Shown here piece after piece: positions 59,600-64,000 of a stretch of DNA of 64,000 nucleotides; position 1 is the stretch's first letter, and every line of letters starts with the position of its first letter. The notes beneath the pieces are model-generated. The model saw nothing but the letters and a program-made list of their open reading frames with translations. It had not been told where the DNA came from and ran no database searches. The position numbers and the translations under genes are program-made. Origin of the DNA: Porphyromonas sp. (lineage in GTDB: Bacteria; Bacteroidota; Bacteroidia; Bacteroidales; Porphyromonadaceae); contig JASBZK010000006.1 of assembly GCA_029983505.1 (NCBI GenBank), forward strand, positions 1-64,000, given 5' to 3'.

Positions 59600-59607
59600 C
59601 AAAGGTA
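59600..59607 (-). promoter_or_regulatory. -7 promoter box directly in front of the NOSP gene
   Basis: TACCTTTG on the minus strand is separated from the ATG at 59590 by only 9 nt (TGTGTAAAT). This predicts an almost leaderless mRNA with no room for a ribosome-binding site. Confidence 0.55.
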
Positions 59608-59631
59608 CCTCTTTTTATTCTGCAAAAGGGA

Positions 59632-59711
59632 GGTACGGACCAAGCCGGTCTTCTGTGTCCGTACCAGGAGGGAACGAGACACGGACATAGAAAACAGGTT
59701 CGGTCTGTACC
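59632..59711. repeat. Cluster 14 of the decamer repeat, between divergent genes
   Basis: Copies are GGTACGGACC 59632-59641, TGTCCGTACC 59656-59665, GACACGGACA 59678-59687 and GGTCTGTACC 59702-59711, at about 23-nt steps. It is the only cluster placed between two divergent promoters, for NOSP and rplU, with no gene end nearby. Confidence 0.85.
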
Positions 59712-59744
59712 AAAATCCGTGGCTTCTCCTATGCGAAAAATGGT

Positions 59745-59776
59745 TTTGCGGAAAGGATAAAAATAGGTACCTTTGC
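59745..59776 (+). promoter_or_regulatory. Promoter for rplU-rpmA
   Basis: TTTG (59745-59748) and TACCTTTG (59769-59776) are 20 nt apart. The 96-nt leader that follows is structured. Confidence 0.8.
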
Positions 59777-59872
59777 GGACAGATTATTACACTTTAGCAG
59801 GGACGGGTTCAAGCAGACCCCGCTCTTACGGGTCTCCCCTGCGGGGTATCACTTTTAGCAAAAAGCAGCATT
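59777..59872 (+). promoter_or_regulatory. Structured leader of rplU (possible ribosomal-protein autoregulation)
   Basis: An outer stem GCAGGG/CCCTGC and an inner stem GACCC/GGGTC (around CGCTCTTAC) can form between the promoter and the ATG. Ribosomal-protein leaders often let the protein bind its own mRNA. Whether L21 binds here is inference. Confidence 0.4.
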
Positions 59873-60190
59873 ATGTACGGAATCGTAGAGATTCAAGGAC
59901 AGCAGTTTAAGGTAGAAGCGGGACAGAGAATCTTCGTGCAGCACCTTAAGAATGTGGCAGAGGGCGACACGGTCGAGTTTGATCGCGTTATGCTCCTCGA
60001 CAATGGAGGAAATGTAACCGTTGGTGCGCCGACAGTAGCAGGCGCGAAGGTTATTTGTGAAGTGCTTCAGCCGCTCGTAAAAGGCGAGAAGGTACTTGTC
60101 TTTCACAAAAAACGCCGTAAGGGTTACCGTAAGCTCAATGGTCACCGCCAGCAGTTTACACAGGTTAACGTCAAAGAGATCGTTGCGTAA
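59873..60190 (+). CDS. rplU: 50S ribosomal protein L21
   Basis: This 105-residue protein has the full L21 pattern: MYGIVEIQGQQFKVEAGQRI, QHLKNVAEGDTVEFDRVMLL, VGAPTVAGAKV and the basic C-terminal KKRRKGYRKLNGHRQQFTQVNV that contacts 23S rRNA. It is followed after 59 nt by rpmA, the standard order. A promoter and structured leader precede it. Confidence 0.98.
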   Translation: MYGIVEIQGQQFKVEAGQRIFVQHLKNVAEGDTVEFDRVMLLDNGGNVTVGAPTVAGAKVICEVLQPLVKGEKVLVFHKKRRKGYRKLNGHRQQFTQVNVKEIVA

Positions 60191-60249
60191 GCACTGCCCC
60201 TCTCCATTATTTATTCACACATCACACTTAGAGAAGAAAGAAATAAGTC

Positions 60250-60519
60250 ATGGCACACAAAAAAGGTGTAGGTAGCTCCAAGAACGGTCGCGAATCCGAA
60301 AGCAAACGACTCGGCATAAAGAAGTTCGGCGGCGAAGTCGTCAAGGCTGGCAATATCCTTGTCCGCCAACGCGGCACGCAGCACCATCCGGGCGAAAACG
60401 TCGGTATGGGTAAGGACCACACACTTTATGCACTCAAAGACGGAGTGGTGGTTTTCCGCACGACGCGCAACGACCGCTCTTACGTCTCCATCGACGAACT
60501 GATCCAGCAAGCCAATTGA
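60250..60519 (+). CDS. rpmA: 50S ribosomal protein L27
   Basis: This 89-residue protein has the L27 start MAHKKGVGSSKNGRESESKR, whose N-terminus reaches the peptidyl-transferase centre. It continues with GGEVVKAGNILVRQRGTQHHPGENVGMGKDHTL. Being a form that begins directly with AHKKG, it needs no N-terminal cleavage as in Firmicutes. It is co-transcribed with rplU and ends before a terminator at 60615. Confidence 0.98.
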   Translation: MAHKKGVGSSKNGRESESKRLGIKKFGGEVVKAGNILVRQRGTQHHPGENVGMGKDHTLYALKDGVVVFRTTRNDRSYVSIDELIQQAN

Positions 60520-60614
60520 TTTTGGCTTCCTCAAGGTTCTTTTGAATCCCGATCACTGGTGAATCCTTAGCTCAGCAAGATTTGGAACGAAAGAAGCAAC
60601 CCCGAGAAAAATGA

Positions 60615-60681
60615 CAGCCCCTCTGAAGTTTTGCTTCTTCGCTTTAATGCGGAGGGCGTGCTTCAGGGGGCTTCTTTTTTG
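60615..60681 (+). terminator. Terminator of rplU-rpmA
   Basis: AGCCCC-T-CTGAAG (60615-60627) pairs with CTTCAGGGGGCT (60661-60672) with one bulge, enclosing a loop of about 33 nt that may form a further small stem. TTCTTTTTTG follows. Confidence 0.85.
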
Positions 60682-60710
60682 TTTTACCCAGAGTCTTTGT
60701 TATTTTCCAG

Positions 60711-61304
60711 ATGAACTGCACGACACACAGCCTTCGTTTTGCCCTTAGAGCGACACTCGGATTCTTTCTGATGGCACTTTCCTCGTGCTCGGTCACCCGA
60801 CAGCCGCTCAGCGCCATATATTTCCCGGATGCGGAAAGTGCGGTCGTGTCGGAAGAGTCTCCGGAGTTAATCAAGCTCGCCAAAAAGCTCTCCTCCAAGC
60901 TGCCTTTTGAGCTCGACAGCAAGACCGACAATCTCGGGCTCTATGCCTTTGTGGCCGATTGGCTCGGTACTCCGTACCGCTTCGGCTCGATGAGCAAGAG
61001 GGGCACGGACTGCTCGGGCTTCGTCTATAATCTGTACCAAAAGGTGTACGACGGTGGGTTCCGCAGAGGGTCGGCAGCCGATATTATGAGGAAAACGGAG
61101 CGTGTCTCCAAGAAGGACTTGCGTGAGGGCGATCTCGTTTTCTTCGACATCCGCAACAGGCGCGGCGGCCTGGCTTCCCACGTCGGTGTCTACCTCAAAG
61201 ACGGTCGCTTCGTACACGCCTCCACCCGCGGCGGCGTCATCATTTCAAGCCTTGCCGAAGGGTATTATAAGCGGACCTACCTCGGTGCAGGTCGTATAGA
61301 CTGA
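60711..61304 (+). CDS. NlpC/P60 family cell-wall hydrolase lipoprotein
   Basis: This 197-residue protein has a lipobox ALSSC (Cys26) and an NlpC/P60 peptidase domain from about 75. The catalytic Cys101 is in GTDCSGFVY, His157 in ASHVGVYL and the third residue His169 in FVHAST. It should cut peptidoglycan stem peptides (gamma-D-Glu to diamino acid bonds) in the periplasm. GTPYRFGSMSKRGTDCSG is the family hallmark. It is followed 3 nt later by the HAD gene and starts after the rpmA terminator. Confidence 0.94.
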   Translation: MNCTTHSLRFALRATLGFFLMALSSCSVTRQPLSAIYFPDAESAVVSEESPELIKLAKKLSSKLPFELDSKTDNLGLYAFVADWLGTPYRFGSMSKRGTDCSGFVYNLYQKVYDGGFRRGSAADIMRKTERVSKKDLREGDLVFFDIRNRRGGLASHVGVYLKDGRFVHASTRGGVIISSLAEGYYKRTYLGAGRID

Positions 61305-61307
61305 CCT

Positions 61308-62009
61308 ATGGATAATTTAATCCCGATTCCGCCCAAAGAACCCTGCGCCGTCCTCTTCGATATGGACGGCGTACTCGTCGACTCGATGCCGGTACACGCC
61401 CGGACTTGGTACGAGACGGCGGTCAAGTACGGTCTTAGAGCCGATAAGGAAGAGTTTTACAACTACGAGGGAATGAAGGGCACCGATACGATAGAGCTGC
61501 TCTACAAGCGCACTTTCGGCAAAGAACCGGACCCCGACCTGGTTCAAGAGATCTACGACTACAAGTCCGCTCTCTTTGCTTCGCACAAAAGCGAGATGCC
61601 CCCGATACCGGGCGCACAAGATGTAATGGCCGAGCTTTCCCGCCGTGGCATAGCCATCGGGGTGGTTACGGGCAGCACGATCCAAAACGTGAAGCCGAGA
61701 ATCGAGAGGTATTACTCCGGGTTCGTTTCCCCCGCGCACATCGTCACTGCCTACATCGTCACTCGGGGCAAGCCTTTCCCCGATCCGTATCTGATGGGTG
61801 TCGGTCTCATCGGTGTGCCAAAAGAAGAGGTCTTGGTCGTCGAAAATGCCCCTCTCGGCATCCGATCGGCGCGTGGGGCGGGACTTTTTACCGTAGCCGT
61901 AGCTACCGGTCCCATTCCTCTGTATACCCTCAGATCCGGGGGTGCCAACCTCATTTTTCGCAACCACCGCGCTCTGCTTGCTTGGTGGGTTTCCACTTTT
62001 CCGAGATGA
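61308..62009 (+). CDS. HAD-superfamily hydrolase (beta-phosphoglucomutase-like)
   Basis: This 233-residue cytoplasmic phosphatase has the HAD motif I FDMDGVLVDSMP (Asp18 nucleophile, Asp20), motif II VVTGS, motif III Lys in RGKPFPDPYLMG and motif IV VVENAPLGIRSARGAG. A cap domain lies between motifs I and II. The pattern is nearest the beta-phosphoglucomutase/phosphatase group, which act on sugar phosphates. It overlaps the TrmH gene by 4 nt. Confidence 0.9.
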   Translation: MDNLIPIPPKEPCAVLFDMDGVLVDSMPVHARTWYETAVKYGLRADKEEFYNYEGMKGTDTIELLYKRTFGKEPDPDLVQEIYDYKSALFASHKSEMPPIPGAQDVMAELSRRGIAIGVVTGSTIQNVKPRIERYYSGFVSPAHIVTAYIVTRGKPFPDPYLMGVGLIGVPKEEVLVVENAPLGIRSARGAGLFTVAVATGPIPLYTLRSGGANLIFRNHRALLAWWVSTFPR

Positions 62010-62740
62010 AACCCCTGTCCCAAAAGGAGCAAAAACTGGTGCGCGCACTGGCTTCCAAGAAGTACCGGGACGAGTACGGCCTTTTCGTGGCAGAGGGCGC
62101 CAAAGTGATAGAGCCGCTTATGCCTTTCTTTGAGCTGCGGTTGTTGCTCACTTCGGAGTTTGTAGAGGGCATTGATGAGGAAAAGCAGCGCTTGGTGTCG
62201 GGCGATCTTTTTGCCAAACTATCGGGTCTTACGACGCCGACGGGTAGAATCGCGCTCTTTCGGCTTCCGGACGAAACGGCCCGGAAGTTCCCCAGCGGAC
62301 GTCTCTCGGTGGCACTGGATGCAGTCCAGAATCCGGGTAACCTCGGCACCATCATCCGCCTGTGCGACTGGCTCGGTATCCGTACGATCTTTCTCGGAAG
62401 CGGTACGGCCGACCCTTTTGCCCCCAAAGTGGTGCAGGCGACTGCGGGTGCACTCGGCAATGTGGATCTCATACGGACCGGGGATCTTTTGGGGACGCTG
62501 AAGGAATCCTCATTTGACGAGATCATCGGCACTTCACTCTCCGGGACACCGCTCTCTACTTTTTCGGAGGCGCGGGAAGGGTACAAGTGCGTGCTTTTCG
62601 GAAACGAAGGACACGGGCTCTCTCCGGCGCTCCAAGACGCCTGTACGCGGCTTGTCCTTATCCCGCCGGCGCCGACCGCAGTCTCCGAGTCGCTCAATGT
62701 CTCCATCTCCGCCGCCATTCTTCTCTCAAGGCTGGCTTAG
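62006..62740 (+). CDS. TrmH/SpoU-family RNA 2'-O-methyltransferase
   Basis: This 244-residue protein starts at the ATG in the ATGA overlap with the HAD gene. The N-terminal substrate-binding part reads FVAEGAKVIEPL. The SPOUT knot motifs are QNPGNLGTIIRLCDWLG (motif 1), VLFGNEGHGLSP (motif 2) and SESLNVSISAAILLSRL (motif 3). It transfers a methyl group from SAM to a ribose in rRNA or tRNA; the target is unknown. The layout is that of the RlmB/TsnR-type group. Confidence 0.94.
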   Translation: MKPLSQKEQKLVRALASKKYRDEYGLFVAEGAKVIEPLMPFFELRLLLTSEFVEGIDEEKQRLVSGDLFAKLSGLTTPTGRIALFRLPDETARKFPSGRLSVALDAVQNPGNLGTIIRLCDWLGIRTIFLGSGTADPFAPKVVQATAGALGNVDLIRTGDLLGTLKESSFDEIIGTSLSGTPLSTFSEAREGYKCVLFGNEGHGLSPALQDACTRLVLIPPAPTAVSESLNVSISAAILLSRLA

Positions 62741-62767
62741 CCTGTTAGGATAGGAAGCTGTAATTTC

Positions 62768-62845
62768 GGTCTGTACCCGGCAAGTTTTTCGGCCTGTATC
62801 TCGGGTTATCGTGGTATTGGGTCTCACGATCTTTTCGGTACGTGC
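62768..62845. repeat. Cluster 15 of the decamer repeat
   Basis: Copies are GGTCTGTACC 62768-62777, GGCCTGTATC 62791-62800 and GGTACGTGC 62837-62845. The last copy overlaps the -33 region of the next gene's promoter. Confidence 0.8.
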
Positions 62846-62854
62846 AAAAATGGG

Positions 62855-62862
62855 TAACTTTG
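62855..62862 (+). promoter_or_regulatory. -7 promoter box for the DivIC-like gene
   Basis: TAACTTTG matches TAnnTTTG. TTTT at 62832-62835 lies 19 nt upstream, just before the decamer GGTACGTGC (62837-62845), so the repeat fills the promoter spacer. Confidence 0.55.
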
Positions 62863-62904
62863 AGAGATAAAAATTTTCCCCAGCAGAATTCAAGTTCAGC
62901 AACG

Positions 62905-63234
62905 ATGTCCGGTCTTTGGGAGCGTGCGAAGTCCTTCTTCCTCCAGTTATATCATAGAGCCAAGGGAATGAATCCCTTCGTTTTGGCGGCAATTGTCTTT
63001 GCCGTCTACCTCGTCTTGCCTCCTTTGTCGGGAGAATACAGCATTTGGAGCCAAATCAAAACGCAGTACCAATTGGCGAAAAGCCGCTCGGAGCACGATC
63101 GCTTGACGAAAGAGATCGAGGCTTCTCGCAAGGATCTTGAGGAGTTGCAGTACCACAAGGATATGCTGGAGAAGTATGCCCGCGAGAAGTTCCTGATGAA
63201 GTCGGAAGACGAAGATCTGTACCTTTTGCGCTAA
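62905..63234 (+). CDS. FtsB/DivIC-like septum formation protein
   Basis: This 109-residue protein has one membrane segment (about 23-40, PFVLAAIVFAVYLVLPP) followed by a coiled coil (LAKSRSEHDRLTKEIEASRKDLEEL) and the family-typical end KYAREKFLMKSEDEDLYLL. FtsB/DivIC proteins form a division complex with FtsL and FtsQ. The ATG at 62905 gives a short cytoplasmic start; the frame opening at 62842 would run over the promoter. The next genes lie within 25 nt and may be co-transcribed. Confidence 0.92.
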   Translation: MSGLWERAKSFFLQLYHRAKGMNPFVLAAIVFAVYLVLPPLSGEYSIWSQIKTQYQLAKSRSEHDRLTKEIEASRKDLEELQYHKDMLEKYAREKFLMKSEDEDLYLLR

Positions 63235-63255
63235 ATCAATTCGGACTATGACAGT

Positions 63256-63636
63256 ATGACGACACCTTCCCACTCTTCACCCCAAACCTTGTCCATTCAG
63301 AGGTCTGAGAACTTGTATGCGCTTGGTCTCGTCCTTGTCGTCGTGAGCTCACTGGCGCATTTCCTCTTTGACTTCGACTGGGCTGCCTGGGCACTTGCAG
63401 TCTCGGGGGGACTGATGGCTGTCGCGATGATGCTCAAAGGTGCTTTTGGCAAAAAGCAGGGCTCTGCGGCGACGAGAAGCAGCAGACTTGACAGGATGCG
63501 GCTCATCGGCGGACTGATGTTTTTGGTATCCGGCGGGTTTGCCATAGAGGGGCAGAATCTCTGGATTTTGCTTTTTGCGGGAGGCACTGTGTTTACGCTT
63601 TACGGTATTTTTGTGGGAGACAAGGTTAAGAAATGA
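63256..63636 (+). CDS. Small inner-membrane protein of unknown function
   Basis: This 126-residue protein has four hydrophobic segments: LGLVLVVVSSLAHFLF, AALAVSGGLMAVAMML, LIGGLMFLVSGGFAI and LWILLFAGGTVFTLYGIFV. They are joined by a basic loop (KKQGSAATRSSRLDRMR). No family is recognised beyond a DUF-like four-helix protein. It lies between the DivIC-like gene and a glycosyltransferase, and its end overlaps the latter by 4 nt (ATGA), so it may work with it in the membrane. Confidence 0.75.
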   Translation: MTTPSHSSPQTLSIQRSENLYALGLVLVVVSSLAHFLFDFDWAAWALAVSGGLMAVAMMLKGAFGKKQGSAATRSSRLDRMRLIGGLMFLVSGGFAIEGQNLWILLFAGGTVFTLYGIFVGDKVKK

Positions 63637-64000
63637 CGAGACAATTAGTAATCATACCGACCTATAACGAGATCGAGAATATCCGTGCAATCATCCTTGC
63701 CGTCCTGAGGCAACCGGTCGATTTCGACATCCTCGTCGTGGACGATAACTCCCCCGACGGAACAGCCTCCGAAGTGCAGAGGATGCAGCGCGACGCTGAG
63801 ACCGGGTCACGGATTCATCTGCTTCGGAGACCCGGCAAACAGGGGCTCGGCACTGCTTACCTCGAGGGGTTCAAGTGGGCGCTGAACGAGGGCTATCATT
63901 TCGTCATTGAGATGGATGCCGATTTCAGCCACAATCCCGACGATCTCCCTTTGCTCTGGAAAGCGTGTGCCGAGGAGGGAGCCGACGTGGCGGTCGGCTC
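63633..64000 (+). CDS. GT2 glycosyltransferase, polyprenol-phosphate mannosyltransferase-like, 3' end cut by the window
   Basis: About 122 residues are visible. The start MTRQLVIIPTYNEIENI, the VVDDNSPDGTA nucleotide-binding site, GKQGLGTAYLEGFKWAL and the metal-binding MDADFSHNPDDLP motif are those of dolichol- or polyprenol-phosphate mannose synthases (GT-A fold). These load a sugar onto a lipid carrier for later use in the periplasm. It starts in an ATGA overlap with the membrane-protein gene. The C-terminal end is outside the window. Confidence 0.93.
   Translation, partial: MTRQLVIIPTYNEIENIRAIILAVLRQPVDFDILVVDDNSPDGTASEVQRMQRDAETGSRIHLLRRPGKQGLGTAYLEGFKWALNEGYHFVIEMDADFSHNPDDLPLLWKACAEEGADVAVG

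Noticed and set aside
8396..62845. Decamer clusters considered as CRISPR arrays
   Set aside because: Units are only 10 bp, vary in sequence and orientation, occur three to five per site, and no cas gene is present.

Overview
The window looks like chromosomal DNA of a Bacteroidetes bacterium, most likely a Porphyromonas-type member of the Bacteroidales. Evidence: a RagA/RagB-type SusC/SusD pair, promoters of the TAnnTTTG (-7) type, the fused lpxC-fabZ gene, the glycogen-debranching enzyme/GT4/GH57 operon, DUF4251, DUF4292 and DUF4924 proteins, and a protease that, from memory, closely resembles the P. gingivalis dipeptidyl-peptidase DPP5. There is no phage, plasmid, CRISPR array, rRNA operon or complete insertion sequence. 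Most genes are housekeeping.

Layout. 1-3.6 kb (+): pdxH (cut by the window edge), a cell-wall amidase, an MCE/MlaD lipid-transport protein and a threonine-dehydrogenase-like epimerase. 3.9-12.6 kb (-): pncC-tsaD, a GT4 glycosyltransferase, miaA, a pRiA4b ORF-3-like protein, and the lipid A set lpxA, lpxC/fabZ, lpxD with pyrF. 12.8-19 kb (-): tRNA-Gly and a peptide-degradation operon (dpp5, tricorn-like protease, DUF4251 lipoprotein). 19.2-20.4 kb (+): a small hydrolase and two unknown overlapping genes. 20.9-26.8 kb (-): ilvE and a glycogen operon. 27-33.9 kb (+): lipoproteins, a TPR/DUF4292/EnvC-like envelope cluster, ribF and two Tyr/Gly-rich secreted proteins. 33.9-47.5 kb (-): rplS, SusC/SusD, a metzincin lipoprotein, two rubredoxins, a FadL-like porin, a third Tyr-rich protein and a sialidase. 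47.7-50.3 kb (+): a Ca2+ P-type ATPase. 50.4-59.6 kb (-): ppk1, prfC, an rfbD-like reductase, DUF4924, an ABC-F ATPase, a LuxR regulator, a hemerythrin-like protein and a NOSP-family protein. 59.9-64 kb (+): rplU-rpmA, an NlpC/P60 lipoprotein, a HAD phosphatase, a TrmH methyltransferase, a DivIC-like protein, a membrane protein and the start of a GT2 glycosyltransferase.

The genes suggest an anaerobic, peptide-using, host-associated life: exported peptidases, a SusCD-metzincin locus, a sialidase, rubredoxins, internal glycogen storage and lipid A synthesis.

The unusual content is between the genes. (1) Fifteen clusters of a degenerate 10-bp word related to the palindrome GGTACGTACC recur every few kilobases, nearly always just downstream of a gene. 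Inverted copies fold into long hairpins, and one cluster lies inside the ppk reading frame. (2) Three copies of a small non-coding element with GAGACCTTTG ends are each flanked by a perfect 5-bp direct repeat, so they are recently mobile MITE-like elements. I could not name either family with certainty.
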